DNA of 64,000 nucleotides. It comes from Acidobacteriaceae bacterium. Its GTDB lineage: Bacteria; Acidobacteriota; Terriglobia; Terriglobales; Acidobacteriaceae. The position numbers and the translations under genes were made by a program. Within the stretch, counting starts at the first letter, position 1. Every line of letters begins with the position of its first letter. The notes below the pieces were generated by a model that was given only the letters and a program-made list of their open reading frames with translations, was not told where the DNA came from and did not search any database. This document shows, piece after piece, positions 47,526-57,276 of this stretch. The DNA is taken from assembly GCA_030037545.1 (NCBI GenBank), contig JASHRF010000122.1, positions 1 to 64,000 of the forward strand. The letters run 5' to 3'.

Positions 47526-49040
47526 TTAGTGGCTGGCCTGCGGTTCGACTTCGACGGCTGGCGTGAGCACGGGGGGCTGCGTTTCCGGAGGCGGCTGCAG
47601 GGTGTGCGCGCCGTTTTGCGCGGCGTGCAGGGTCGTGTTGGGCACAATGCCGAGGGCCAGCGTGGCGGCTACGCACATACCGAGGGCAGCACCGACCGCA
47701 ATGCCCACTGCCGGCCGCGGCACTGCCGATTCGTCGGCAGTGGGGCGTTGCGCGGAGACCACGGCCAGGCGCAGATAGTAGGCCGCTGCCAATCCCGAAT
47801 TCAGCAGGCCGATGATGGCCAGCGCTATGGCGCCGCCGTCGACTGCCGACGAAAAGGAATAAAACTTGCCGAAGAAGCCCCCGGTGAACGGAATCCCGAT
47901 GAGTGAAATGAGGAAGAAGATGAGCAGGCTGCCGAGCATCGGTGCGCGGTAGAGCAGCCCGCGGAAATCGTCGATAAGCGGGCACTTGTCGTCGTAGCCG
48001 CTGACCAGCGTAATGACGGCGAAGATGCCCACATTCATGGCGGCGTAGGCAGCGGCGTAGAAGCTGGCGGCGGCAATGCCGATGTCGGCTGCGCCGGCAA
48101 GTGCGGCCAGAAGGTAGCCTGCGTGAGCGATGGACGAATAGGCCAACATCCGCTTCACGTTCTGCTGGCGCAGCGCGGCCAGGTTGCCGACGGTCATGGA
48201 CAGAACGGCGACCACCCACAGCAGCGGCGACCAGAAGGAATGCAGCGAGGGGAAGGCCTCGTAAACGATGCGCAGCAGCAGCGCGAAGGCCGCGGCCTTG
48301 GGTGCGGTCGAGAGCAGCGCCACCACTGGTGACGGTGCGCCTTCGTAGACGTCGGGCGTCCAGATGTGGAAGGGCGCGGCGGAGACTTTGAAGAGTATCC
48401 CGACCAGCATCATGGCCACGGCGACGACGACCAGCACCTGGTTTTGGGCCAGAGGCGCCAGGCGAGCGATCTCATAGATCTGCGTGGTTCCCGTGGCGCC
48501 AAAAATAAGCGCGATGCCGTAGAGCAGGAACGCAGTCGCGAAAGAGCCGAGCAGGAAATACTTGAGGGCGGCTTCAGGACCGCGGCCGGTGCTTTTGCGG
48601 TATCCGGCAAGGATGTAAGTGGAAATGGACGAGATTTCGAGGGCGATGAAGACGACCAGGAGCTCGATGGCGCTGGTGAGCAGGCACATGCCGACCGCGC
48701 CAAAGACGACCAGTGCGTAGAACTCGCCCTGGTGATGGCTTTGCGCGGGTAGCGTGTCGAGCGAGAGCAGAAGCGCGACCAGGATGATGCCGCAGATGAG
48801 CACGTGGAAGAACACCGTGAAATAGCTGGTTTCGACGGTGCCGAAGAAGCCCGCGCCCTGGGGCAACGAAAGTTGCCAGAGGCTGGCCCAGAGCGCGATG
48901 GTGGTGCCGATTGCGCCAACCCAGCCCAGCGGGCGGCGCGGCCAGTTGGGCGGCAGAGTGGCATCGATGAGCATGATGGCCACGCCGGTGAGAGTGAGAA
49001 TCACCTCGGGGAGGATGCGGTAAATGTCGGAGTGATTCAC
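47526..49040 (-). CDS. nuoN: NADH-quinone oxidoreductase subunit N
   Basis: NuoN is one of three antiporter-like proton-pumping subunits of complex I. The 504-aa protein has about 14 helices. It shows FYALVVFGAVGMCLLTSAIELLVVFIALEISSISTYILAGY, the GILFKVSAAPFHIWTPDVYEGAPSPVVALLSTAPKAAAFALLLRI segment with the key Lys residues, NVKRMLAYSSIAHAGYLLAAL, and a GIPFTGGFFGKFYSF region. A short Pro-rich tail follows. The ATG overlaps nuoM by 4 bp. It is the last gene of the nuo unit. Confidence 0.96.
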   Translation of the reverse strand: MNHSDIYRILPEVILTLTGVAIMLIDATLPPNWPRRPLGWVGAIGTTIALWASLWQLSLPQGAGFFGTVETSYFTVFFHVLICGIILVALLLSLDTLPAQSHHQGEFYALVVFGAVGMCLLTSAIELLVVFIALEISSISTYILAGYRKSTGRGPEAALKYFLLGSFATAFLLYGIALIFGATGTTQIYEIARLAPLAQNQVLVVVAVAMMLVGILFKVSAAPFHIWTPDVYEGAPSPVVALLSTAPKAAAFALLLRIVYEAFPSLHSFWSPLLWVVAVLSMTVGNLAALRQQNVKRMLAYSSIAHAGYLLAALAGAADIGIAAASFYAAAYAAMNVGIFAVITLVSGYDDKCPLIDDFRGLLYRAPMLGSLLIFFLISLIGIPFTGGFFGKFYSFSSAVDGGAIALAIIGLLNSGLAAAYYLRLAVVSAQRPTADESAVPRPAVGIAVGAALGMCVAATLALGIVPNTTLHAAQNGAHTLQPPPETQPPVLTPAVEVEPQASH

Positions 49041-50581
49041 CGCCGGGCCCCCCGGGTGGAGTGATTTAGGACGATTGAGGGCAGAATCAGAACGGTCGGA
49101 TGCTCGTGAGCAAAATCTTTGACTTCCAGCGGGTGCACGCCGGACTGAATAGAGTTGAGCCAGAGATTGGGCGCTACGCCCATGGCCAGCATGAGGACGG
49201 CCAGCGGAGTGAGCGCGGCGAGCTCGCCGAAGCGCAGATCAGGCGCGGGCCGTTCGGCGAGTGCGCTTTCCGGACCGTAGAAGAGGCGCTGGACCAGCCA
49301 GAGCATATAAGACGCGCTCAGGATCACGCTGACCGCGGCGGCAATAGCCCAGCCGCGGCTGACCTCAGTGAACGTCGTGGAGAGGATGATAAATTCTCCG
49401 ATGAAGTTGCCGAGCAAGGGCAGGCCGATCATGGTGAGCGTGGCAATGACGAAATAGGTTGCGGTGTGGGGCAGCCTTGCGGCCATGCCGCCGTAGGCCG
49501 CAATCTCGCTGGTCCCGTAGCGGCTTTCCAGCGCGCCCAGCAGCACAAAGATCGCGCCTTCGACCACGCCCAGCGAGAGAATCTGATACACCGCGCCGTT
49601 CCAGCCGGTGACTGTGAGGCCGTAAATGGCGAGGATCACAAGACTGAAGTGGCTCAAGGCGCCGAAAGCCAGCAGACGCCAGAAATCGCGCTGCACCAGC
49701 GCCAGGCCTGCGCCATAGAGAATTCCGATAACGCCCAGCGCGATCATGACCGGTGCGACGTAGCGGGCCTGCGCAGGAAACAGGCCGACGTGGAAGCGGA
49801 GCATGGAGTAGAGGCCCATTTTGCCGGCGACCACCATGGCCATGGCCACGGGCGCTTCAGCAAAGGTGTCGCCCAGCCAGCCGTGCAGCGGAAAAACCGG
49901 GACCTTGACCGCGAAGGCGAAGAGAAAGGCCAGCGAGACCCAGAAAATCGCGCCGGAAGGGAACGATCCGTGGGCAAGCAGCACCTGGAGGGTAGTGAAA
50001 TCGAAGCTGCCGGTGCGCGAGTAGAGCCACAGGATGGCAACTAGCAGCGGTGCGGATGGAATGAACGTAAACAGGAAGAATTTAAGCGCGGCACGCGGGC
50101 CGTTTTTGCGCCCGTACATGGCGATGAGCACGGCCATGGGCGCAAGTGAAAGCTCCCAGAAGCCGTAGTAGAGCATCAGGTCGAGGGAAATAAAAACGCC
50201 GAACATGGCGGTCTGCTGGACGAGAAACAGCGAGTAAAAAACTTTACGGCGCGACTGGATCACGTTCCAACTAGCCAGCACGCCGACGGGCGCAAGCAGA
50301 CCGGTAAGGACCACCAGCCAGAGGCTGAGGCTGTCGACGCCGACATGATAAGCGATGGCGGGATTCTCAATCCACGGACGGTTGACTTCGAACTGGAAGC
50401 CAGGCTGGCCGCTGATGAAGTGCGCCGGCAGATGCAGCGTGAAGGCGAAGGTGACGAGCGAAGTGAACAGCGCGATCCAGTTGGGAAGCTTGGCGCGATC
50501 GGGCAGGAACGCAACCAGCGCCGCGCCTGCCAGCGGAACCAGCAGGATGAGGGTGAGAATGATTGGATCGTAAACGTTCAT
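49037..50581 (-). CDS. nuoM: NADH-quinone oxidoreductase subunit M
   Basis: NuoM is an antiporter-like pump subunit in the membrane arm. The 514-aa protein shows YHVGVDSLSLWLVVLTGLLAP, GVFISLDLMLYYGFWELSLAPMAVLIAMYGRK, FAFAVKVPVFPLHGWLGDTFAEAPVAMAMVVAGKMGLYSMLRF and DFWRLLAFGALSHFSLVILAIYGL, with the usual Glu and Lys residues within helices. It is complete and of normal length. It lies 4 bp downstream of nuoL and overlaps nuoN. Confidence 0.96.
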   Translation of the reverse strand: MNVYDPIILTLILLVPLAGAALVAFLPDRAKLPNWIALFTSLVTFAFTLHLPAHFISGQPGFQFEVNRPWIENPAIAYHVGVDSLSLWLVVLTGLLAPVGVLASWNVIQSRRKVFYSLFLVQQTAMFGVFISLDLMLYYGFWELSLAPMAVLIAMYGRKNGPRAALKFFLFTFIPSAPLLVAILWLYSRTGSFDFTTLQVLLAHGSFPSGAIFWVSLAFLFAFAVKVPVFPLHGWLGDTFAEAPVAMAMVVAGKMGLYSMLRFHVGLFPAQARYVAPVMIALGVIGILYGAGLALVQRDFWRLLAFGALSHFSLVILAIYGLTVTGWNGAVYQILSLGVVEGAIFVLLGALESRYGTSEIAAYGGMAARLPHTATYFVIATLTMIGLPLLGNFIGEFIILSTTFTEVSRGWAIAAAVSVILSASYMLWLVQRLFYGPESALAERPAPDLRFGELAALTPLAVLMLAMGVAPNLWLNSIQSGVHPLEVKDFAHEHPTVLILPSIVLNHSTRGARR

Positions 50582-50585
50582 CTTC

Positions 50586-52526
50586 TCAGAACCCCGTCCA
50601 ATGGAGATTGATTCCGTGGCTTGAAAGCAGCATAGGGATCAGCGCGAAGAGCAGCAGAGCCGCTGCTCCAGCGGCCAGCCACGCGGCATAGGAGCGCAGA
50701 TTGCCCGATTGCCAGCGCTGCAAAATAGCGCCGCCCAGGCTTGCCGTGCCGCCCAGCAGCCATGCCGCACCGCCCAAAATGCCGGTATCGACCACCCAGC
50801 CGAGCACGTAGCGCGAAAAGGCCAGCAGCGGCTTGACGAAAACCGCGCCATAAAGCTCGTCAACATAAAACCTGTTGGCAACCAGGCTGCAAACGCCGGG
50901 CATAGCGGCAACGATCTGTGCCGGGCGCTCCGGCTTGCGCCGGTAGTACTTGTCCGCAATCAGCCAGCCTTCCAGCGCGATCAGGACTGCGGCAATGCTG
51001 AGGATCAGTTCGAGGTGCGGAAATGCAGATGTGCCGATGCGCGCGCCGGTGACGGGTGCAAGGTAGACGCTGAAGCGCTCGATGCCGATCCACCCGCCGC
51101 AAACCGAGAGCGCGCCCAGAATGATCTGCGGGATCAGCATCGAAACAGGCGCTTCATGCGGGTGCGCGTCGTGGCTGCGCGTCTCGCCGAAAAAGGTCAT
51201 GTACCAGAGGCGAAACATATAGATGGCGGTGAGCAGCGCCGTGACGAAGCCGACAAACCAGAGCGCCTTGCCGAATGCGTCGTGGAGAAATGCGGCGTAG
51301 AGGATAGCATCCTTTGAGAAAAAGCCTGCGAAGGGAAAAATGCCACAGATGGCAAAGACGGCCGCAGTCATGGTCCAGAAGGTGATGGGAAGCTTTTTGC
51401 GCAATCCGCCCATTTTGCGCATGTCCTGTTCGCCGCCCATGGCGTGGATGACGGAGCCGGCGGCGAGGAAGAGCAGTCCCTTGAAGAACGCATGGGTCAT
51501 CAGGTGGAAGATGGCGGCGGAATAGGCCGCCACGCCGCAGGCCAGGAACATGTAGCCAAGCTGGGAGATGGTGGAGTAGGCCAGCACGCGCTTGATGTCG
51601 TTTTGCGCCAGGCCCATGACGGCGGCGAAGAAGGCTGTGGCCGCGCCGACGATGGCGACCGTTCCGAGCGCGAGGGGCGAATGGTCAAAGAGAAAGTGCG
51701 TGCGGCAGATCATGTACACGCCGGCCGTAACCATCGTGGCCGCGTGAATGAGCGCGGAGACGGGCGTAGGGCCTTCCATGGCGTCGGGCAGCCAGACGTA
51801 AAGCGGAAGCTGGGCGCTTTTGCCGGTAGCGCCGGTAAGCAAGCATAGGCAGATGACGGTAAGGATGCCTCCAGTCCATGCCGGATTCGTGGCGAGCTTG
51901 GCGGCGATTTCGCTGAAGGTGAGCGTGCCGAAGTTGCCGAGCAGAAGAAATATTCCGATAAGAAAACCGAAGTCGCCGATGCGATTAACGATGAAAGCTT
52001 TTTTGCCGGCATCAGCGGCGGATCTTTTCTGGAACCAGAAACCGATGAGCAGGTACGACGCCAAGCCGACGCCTTCCCAGCCGACGAACATGAGCAGAAT
52101 GTTGCCCGCCAGCACCAGCGTGGTCATAAAAAACAGAAAGAGATTGAGATAGCTGAAATAGCGCGCGTAGCTGGGATCGTCGTGCATGTAGCCGACGGAG
52201 TAGAGGTGGATGAGGAAGCCTACGCCGGTGATGACCAGGAGCATGACGAGGGAAAGCTGGTCGAGGACGAGGGTGAAGTCGACATGGAGGGTGCCGACGT
52301 TGATCCAATAAAACGGCAAGTGCTCGGCAACGGGAAGCGGCATATTGGCCCAAAAGCCGGTGATACTGCGCGAGGCATTGAGGACCAGGCCGAAGGAAGC
52401 AAGCGGCGCCAGCAGGCCGATGGCGCTCACCAGCCAGCGCGGCAGGCGTCCGCCGAGGATTCCGTTCAGCAGAAATCCCGCGAAAGGCAGCAGCGGAATC
52501 AGCCAGAGATGAAGAGGCGCGTTCAT
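50586..52526 (-). CDS. nuoL: NADH-quinone oxidoreductase subunit L
   Basis: NuoL sits at the end of the membrane arm and pumps protons; its long lateral helix spans the arm. The 646-aa product starts [22 protein letters not shown] and shows [26 protein letters not shown], the [17 protein letters not shown] motif, [42 protein letters not shown] and the C-terminal lateral helix region. The ATG at 52526 overlaps nuoK as ATGA, so an in-frame extension to 52670 inside nuoK is rejected. Complete. Confidence 0.96.
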   Translation of the reverse strand: MNAPLHLWLIPLLPFAGFLLNGILGGRLPRWLVSAIGLLAPLASFGLVLNASRSITGFWANMPLPVAEHLPFYWINVGTLHVDFTLVLDQLSLVMLLVITGVGFLIHLYSVGYMHDDPSYARYFSYLNLFLFFMTTLVLAGNILLMFVGWEGVGLASYLLIGFWFQKRSAADAGKKAFIVNRIGDFGFLIGIFLLLGNFGTLTFSEIAAKLATNPAWTGGILTVICLCLLTGATGKSAQLPLYVWLPDAMEGPTPVSALIHAATMVTAGVYMICRTHFLFDHSPLALGTVAIVGAATAFFAAVMGLAQNDIKRVLAYSTISQLGYMFLACGVAAYSAAIFHLMTHAFFKGLLFLAAGSVIHAMGGEQDMRKMGGLRKKLPITFWTMTAAVFAICGIFPFAGFFSKDAILYAAFLHDAFGKALWFVGFVTALLTAIYMFRLWYMTFFGETRSHDAHPHEAPVSMLIPQIILGALSVCGGWIGIERFSVYLAPVTGARIGTSAFPHLELILSIAAVLIALEGWLIADKYYRRKPERPAQIVAAMPGVCSLVANRFYVDELYGAVFVKPLLAFSRYVLGWVVDTGILGGAAWLLGGTASLGGAILQRWQSGNLRSYAAWLAAGAAALLLFALIPMLLSSHGINLHWTGF

Positions 52527-52843
52527 AGTTTCATCAAATCGATACGGTCGACTGCCAGCGTATTTCGGGCCCGAAAAATGGCGATAATGATGGCTAGGCC
52601 CACGGCCGCTTCGGCGGCGGCAACCATCATGACAAAAAAGACAAAGATCTGCCCTTTCACCGCGTGCCACTGATGGGCGAAGGTGACGAAGGAAAGGTTG
52701 ACGGCATTGAGCATGAGCTCAATCGACATGAAGACGGTAATGAGGTTGCGCTTGAGCAGAAAGCCGAGCACCCCGAGCGAAAACAGCGCCGCGCTGAGCA
52801 GCAGATACCAGGAGAGCGGAACGTCCTGCTGAATGAAGCTCAC
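52523..52843 (-). CDS. nuoK: NADH-quinone oxidoreductase subunit K
   Basis: NuoK is a small three-helix proton-path subunit. The 106-aa protein shows [43 protein letters not shown] with the conserved Glu in [10 protein letters not shown], and the third helix [26 protein letters not shown] with its conserved Glu. It overlaps both neighbours by 4 bp (nuoJ before it, nuoL after it), so synthesis is coupled. Confidence 0.96.
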   Translation of the reverse strand: MSFIQQDVPLSWYLLLSAALFSLGVLGFLLKRNLITVFMSIELMLNAVNLSFVTFAHQWHAVKGQIFVFFVMMVAAAEAAVGLAIIIAIFRARNTLAVDRIDLMKL

Positions 52844-53367
52844 TTGGCAAGTATCCTTTCTTCCCCGTCGGGCTTCGAGCCTTCCTGTTGCGCCAGCGCC
52901 ACTGCGCCGAGGATGGCGATTAGCACGAGCACCGAGGTGACTTCAAAGGGCAACAGCAGCTCGTGGAAGAGGACGCGGCTCAGTTCTTGGGTGGGCGTGA
53001 TGCCCTGGCGCAGCGTGGCCGCGCCCAATCCCTGAATGTGGAGGATGGTGGTAACCAGAACGGCGAGCAGAACCACGACCGCCGGCAGACCGATGACGCG
53101 TGCAGCACGGCTGCCCAAGGTGCGCTCTTCGCGGCCGGCGTTGAGCAGCATGACCACAAAAACAAACAGCACCATGATGGCGCCGGAATAGACGATGATT
53201 TGCGCGGCGGCTAGGAACTCCGCGCCCAGCAGCAGATAGAGCACGGCCAGCGAGACCATGACCACGACCAGCGATAGGGCGCTGTTAATGGGGTGGGTCT
53301 GCACCAGGAGGTTGATGGCTCCGGCGAGGCAGCATCCGGCAAAAATCAAGAACAGGATCAGGTGCAT
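52840..53367 (-). CDS. nuoJ: NADH-quinone oxidoreductase subunit J
   Basis: NuoJ is a membrane-arm subunit near the quinone site. The 175-aa protein has five helices with the family stretch [52 protein letters not shown] (about 26-77). The C-terminus is a short polar tail ending in ERILAK. It overlaps nuoK by 4 bp. Upstream, a 310-bp gap with repeats separates it from nuoH where nuoI is normally found. Confidence 0.95.
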   Translation of the reverse strand: MHLILFLIFAGCCLAGAINLLVQTHPINSALSLVVVMVSLAVLYLLLGAEFLAAAQIIVYSGAIMVLFVFVVMLLNAGREERTLGSRAARVIGLPAVVVLLAVLVTTILHIQGLGAATLRQGITPTQELSRVLFHELLLPFEVTSVLVLIAILGAVALAQQEGSKPDGEERILAK

Positions 53368-53491
53368 CGTTCCGCCGTTTACGCGTCTGGAGCCGGCTCC
53401 AAAAAGCCCGGCGAAGTTACGGGGAAGAACAACGGAGCGTGCGATTCAGGCCCCGGCAATTCATCTCGATTGTAAATGAGGTTCGTGGCCT

Positions 53492-53655
53492 CCCACCCTT
53501 GCAGCGATCAAGCCGCGGAAAGGATGGGGCATCCCGAGCTCATCGAGTTTGCCAGGTCTCAAATACGAGACCTGGGGCTCCCTCATTCGTGACTCATTAA
53601 GAAAGTGCAACCACAGATCCTTCGATTCCCCGCTGCGCTCGTCGCTCAGGGTAAT
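53492..53655. repeat. Cluster of three hairpin repeats between nuoJ and nuoH
   Basis: The 310-bp gap (53368-53677) has no gene. It holds a CCCACCCTT ... AAGGATGGG stem (53492-53529, one mismatch), the perfect 9-bp hairpin CCAGGTCTC-AAATAC-GAGACCTGG (53552-53575), and CAGATCCTTCGA ... GTCGCTCAGGG (about 53614-53651), which matches in inverted orientation the repeat at 57216-57264. nuoI would normally be here. Confidence 0.55.
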
Positions 53656-53677
53656 AGCGGTGAGTGTGATTGAGCTG

Positions 53678-54724
53678 TCAGCGATAGGCAAGCCACAAGC
53701 TGGTTCCGATGATGTTGAGGATGGCCAAGGGCATCAGAAAGCGCCATCCGAAGTTCATGAGCTGGTCGTAACGGAAGCGGGGCAGCGTGCCGCGCACCCA
53801 CACGTAAAGGCAAAGGAAACTGAAAACTTTGACGACAAACCAGAAGATGGAGAGCAGCGCGTTAGCGAGATTGTTCTGAAACGGCGGAAGCAGGTCTCCG
53901 AGCGGGCTGGTCCATCCGCCCAGGAACAGCAGCGTGGCCACGCAGCCCACGTTGATCATGTTGGCGTACTCGGCCATGAAGAACATGGCGAATTTCATGG
54001 AGCTGTACTCGGTATGATAGCCGCCGGTCAGCTCGCTCTCGGCTTCGGGCAGATCGAAGGGCGAGCGGTTGGTCTCGGCGAAGGCGGCCATCAGGTAGAT
54101 GAAGAAGGCCACAAACTGCAATCCGCCGAAGATATTCCAGGTGGCAATGCCTTTCGTCGCCTGCTGCTCGACAATGGCGCGCAGGTTGAACGACCCGGCG
54201 CGCAGTACCACGCCCACCAGCGAAAGACCGAGGGCCAACTCGTAGCTGATCAGTTGTGCTGAAGAGCGCAAGCCGCCAAGCAGCGAGTATTTGTTATTGG
54301 AGGACCATCCGGCCAGCGCGATGCCATAAACGCCCATGGAGGTGATGCCTAGGATGACGAGCAGGCCGATATTGATGTTGGAAAGCTCAAAGAAATCGAA
54401 GCCGCCAGGGCCGGCGTGGGGCTCACCGAACGGAATCACGGCGATGGCAATGAGGGCGCAGGACAGAGATATGATGGGCGCGAGCAGATAAAGCGGCCGA
54501 TAGACGGCGGTGGGAATCAGGTCTTCTTTGAGAAAGGACTTTGCGCCGTCAACCAGCGGCTGCAGCAAGCCGAAGGGGCCAACGCGGCTGGGACCCCAGC
54601 GGTTTTGAATGCGGCCCACCAGCTTGCGCTCCAGCAGTACTGTGTAGGCCACGCCGAGCAACAGGATGACCGTGACCACCACGACCTTCGCCAGATTCCA
54701 TAAGAAAAATTCAAGTAACGTCAC
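53678..54724 (-). CDS. nuoH: NADH-quinone oxidoreductase subunit H
   Basis: NuoH forms the quinone chamber with NuoB and NuoD. The 348-aa protein has eight helices with ERKLVGRIQNRWGPSRVGPFGLLQPLVDGAKSFLKED (about 32-68), GVYGIALAGWSSNNKYSLLGGLRSSAQLISYELALGL, and AETNRSPFDLPEAESELTGGYHTEYSSMKFAMFFMAEY, which holds the conserved Glu residues. All are intact. A 114-bp gap containing a hairpin precedes it after nuoG. Confidence 0.96.
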   Translation of the reverse strand: MTLLEFFLWNLAKVVVVTVILLLGVAYTVLLERKLVGRIQNRWGPSRVGPFGLLQPLVDGAKSFLKEDLIPTAVYRPLYLLAPIISLSCALIAIAVIPFGEPHAGPGGFDFFELSNINIGLLVILGITSMGVYGIALAGWSSNNKYSLLGGLRSSAQLISYELALGLSLVGVVLRAGSFNLRAIVEQQATKGIATWNIFGGLQFVAFFIYLMAAFAETNRSPFDLPEAESELTGGYHTEYSSMKFAMFFMAEYANMINVGCVATLLFLGGWTSPLGDLLPPFQNNLANALLSIFWFVVKVFSFLCLYVWVRGTLPRFRYDQLMNFGWRFLMPLAILNIIGTSLWLAYR

Positions 54725-54803
54725 GTGCGTCAGCCTCTTGTGAGTTCTCGAGCCGTTGCAAGTCTTCCGGACCTAAAGGCCCGAACACCTTTGTCGCAGG
54801 ATT

Positions 54804-54823
54804 CATGGGCCTGAAGGCCCATG
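54804..54823. repeat. Perfect hairpin repeat between nuoG and nuoH
   Basis: CATGGGCCTGAAGGCCCATG (54804-54823) has 9-bp perfect arms and a 2-base centre. It lies in the 114-bp gap inside the nuo unit and shares its layout with the hairpins at 47439-47495. Confidence 0.6.
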
Positions 54824-54838
54824 CTCCTTCCGTTTCCC

Positions 54839-57178
54839 TCAGTCGGCCGCGGCGACTGCTTCTTTGACGGTTTCCTGGTGCTGTTCGAGTTCGGTTAATC
54901 CGCGGCAATAACGGCCCAGCGTCGCGGAAGTGAATAAGCCGTCGTGGTTGGGAGCGATGAGGTCGGGACCGCGCAGTGTGGATATCGGGACGAATCCCGG
55001 CGAGTTGCCGAGCTCGCTGGGCACATCGTTGCCGGCAAAAAGACTGAACCGGTCAAAACTCTCGCTGGGCGCGTATCCAGGAACGAGGCGCTGGATCTCA
55101 TCGAGCAGGGCGAGCGAATCGAAGGGGCTAAGCTTGGGCTCGAGGCCGTTGGCTTCAAGCCACACTGAGTGCCGGTCGGCCTCGCCCGCTTGTGCGCCGC
55201 GCGACTGGCCAAGATCGCCGGTCACGGAGCCGTGCGCGAACGGAACCAACGTTTTCACATCGACGCCCATGGCGCCGGCCAGGCGGACGAGGATTTCGAA
55301 ATCGGGCCTCACGCCGGGACGATCGGCAGCTTTGCGCGCCAACTGCACGTCGCCGAAGCTATTCGTGACGGTGCCGGATTTCTCGTAAAGGCTGGCGGCC
55401 GGAAGCACCACGTCGGCCAGCGCGGCGGTCTCGGTGAGGAAAAGGTCCTGCACGATGACGAGTGTATCGCGTAGTGCCTCGGGATCGAGCTCGAGGCGCG
55501 AAATTGGATTGGCTCCGACGACGAACAGCGCGCCGAGTTCGCCATTCGCGGCAGCTTCGAACATCTGCGGCAATGTTCTTCCATGCGTGGAAGGCAGGTT
55601 CGGGTACTCGGCAAAAGCGCCGGGCGCGGTGACTGGAACGTAGCCGGGCAGCAGATCGGGGAAAAGACCCATATCGGCAGCGCCGCGGGAGTTGGAATGG
55701 TCGCCGAGATACGCGAAGCGGATGTTGCCGCGTTTCAAGCCCCAAGCCACAAGCTCGTCGACGGCTGCGCTGCGAAACTCTTCACCAAAGATGACAATAA
55801 GCGATTCCTCAGCCAGAACGGCTTTGCTGAAGTCGGATTGGCCGGAATCCAGAAATTCGGCGAGGTTTTTGTAACCGCCGGCAGGAATCTCCTGCGTGGC
55901 TTTGGCTTGGCGATCGAGCTTGATGGGCTTGGAATTGGCGATGTAGAGACGGGCGCGATTGAGGCGCACGTTGGTGCGAATCTGCCAGGCCAGCAACGGA
56001 TGCTCGTTGGTTGGATCACCGCCGATGAGTAGAATCGCCGGCGCTCTGCCGATTTCGCGCAGAGTGGCGGTTTTGCCGGGATGGCCAGCCAGAGCCCGCG
56101 CAAACGCCGCGTAATCCGTGGTCCGCTCGTGATCGATGTTGTTGGTGCCCAGAACCGTGCGCGCGAACTTCTGTAACAAGTAGTTCTCTTCGTTTGTCGT
56201 CCGGTTGGAGCCGATGACGCCGATGGCGGCGCCGCTGCGAGTATCGCGAATCTCTTTCAACTTGGTTGCGGCGATTCGCAGCGCGTGTTCCCACGTTGCC
56301 GGCTCCAGCGTGCCCGCGGAGTTGCGGACCAGCGGCTTGGTCAGCCGGTCGGGATGATCGACGAAATCGAATCCGAAGCGGCCCTTGGCGCAGAGAAAAT
56401 CGTTGTTGATGCCGCTCTTGTCGCGGTTGTCGCCGCGGATGATCTCGGCGCCCTCAGTGCTGGTACGAATGCCCAGCGTCACTTTGCAGCCGTCGCCGCA
56501 GTGCGTACACACAGTGGAGACGTGGTTCATCTCCCAGGGCCGGGTTTTGTAACGGTACGCGCCGCTGGTGAGCGCACCCACTGGGCAGATGTCGATGCAC
56601 ATGCCGCACTGTTCGCAGTCGAGCCGGTTGCCGAGATTAGGCGCGATCACGGACGAGGCATTGCGGTTCTCGATGCCCAGCGCCCATACATCCATGCCTT
56701 CACCACAAATACGCGTGCAACGGTAACAGAGGATGCAGCGCGGGCGGTCGTAGAAAACTGCCGGCGACCATTGCTGCTCGTCGCGGTGCCGCTTGGCCTC
56801 GGTGTAGAGGCTCTCGCCGGCGCCGTACTTGAAGTTCATATCCTGCAACTCGCACTCGCCGCCCGCATCGCAGACCGGGCAGTCGAGGGGATGGTTGCCG
56901 AGCAGCAGCTCGATGGTGCCCTTGCGGGCCGCGGCAATTTCTTCGCTCTCGGTGATGAACGACTGGCCCTCGGCCACCATGGTGGTGCAAGCGGTTTGCA
57001 GCTTGGGTACTTTTTCCTGGCGCACCACGCACATGCGGCATGCGGCCTGCAGCGAGAGGCCGGGATAGTAGCAGAAGGCGGGGATTTCAATGCCCGCCTT
57101 GCGGCAGGCGTCAATGAGCAGCGTCCCCGCGGGCGCGGTCAGCTTTTTTCCGTCGACTGTGAAAGTTACGTCGGGCAT
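54839..57178 (-). CDS. nuoG: NADH-quinone oxidoreductase subunit G
   Basis: NuoG carries several iron-sulfur clusters of the peripheral arm. The 779-aa protein starts MPDVTFTVDGKKLTAPAGTLLIDACRKAG. It shows the 2Fe-2S region CYYPGLSLQAACRMCVV, the His/Cys cluster site GNHPLDCPVCDAGGECELQD, the 4Fe-4S pair CILCYRCTRICGEG and CEQCGMCIDICPVG, and CTHCGDGCKVTLGI at the front of a molybdopterin-like domain (about 270-700). The start at 57178 matches the family. Both gaps around it contain hairpin repeats, but the coding frame is intact. Confidence 0.95.
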   Translation of the reverse strand: MPDVTFTVDGKKLTAPAGTLLIDACRKAGIEIPAFCYYPGLSLQAACRMCVVRQEKVPKLQTACTTMVAEGQSFITESEEIAAARKGTIELLLGNHPLDCPVCDAGGECELQDMNFKYGAGESLYTEAKRHRDEQQWSPAVFYDRPRCILCYRCTRICGEGMDVWALGIENRNASSVIAPNLGNRLDCEQCGMCIDICPVGALTSGAYRYKTRPWEMNHVSTVCTHCGDGCKVTLGIRTSTEGAEIIRGDNRDKSGINNDFLCAKGRFGFDFVDHPDRLTKPLVRNSAGTLEPATWEHALRIAATKLKEIRDTRSGAAIGVIGSNRTTNEENYLLQKFARTVLGTNNIDHERTTDYAAFARALAGHPGKTATLREIGRAPAILLIGGDPTNEHPLLAWQIRTNVRLNRARLYIANSKPIKLDRQAKATQEIPAGGYKNLAEFLDSGQSDFSKAVLAEESLIVIFGEEFRSAAVDELVAWGLKRGNIRFAYLGDHSNSRGAADMGLFPDLLPGYVPVTAPGAFAEYPNLPSTHGRTLPQMFEAAANGELGALFVVGANPISRLELDPEALRDTLVIVQDLFLTETAALADVVLPAASLYEKSGTVTNSFGDVQLARKAADRPGVRPDFEILVRLAGAMGVDVKTLVPFAHGSVTGDLGQSRGAQAGEADRHSVWLEANGLEPKLSPFDSLALLDEIQRLVPGYAPSESFDRFSLFAGNDVPSELGNSPGFVPISTLRGPDLIAPNHDGLFTSATLGRYCRGLTELEQHQETVKEAVAAAD

Positions 57179-57215
57179 CTTTTGTTCGCTATCCCTTAAA
57201 ATCCCCAATCGGGTC

Positions 57216-57264
57216 GTCATCCTGAGCGACGTCCGCTTCAGCGGACGAGTCGAAGGATCTGCGG
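57216..57264. repeat. Intergenic repeat with hairpin between nuoF and nuoG
   Basis: GTCATCCTGAGCGAC (57216-57230), the perfect palindrome GTCCGCTTCAGCGGAC (57231-57246) and GAGTCGAAGGATCTG form a dispersed repeat that also occurs inverted near 53614-53651. CCTGAGCGA-type repeats are widespread in acidobacterial intergenic DNA as I recall. It fills the 98-bp gap inside the nuo unit. Confidence 0.6.
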
Positions 57265-57276
57265 CTTTCCTGTTAA

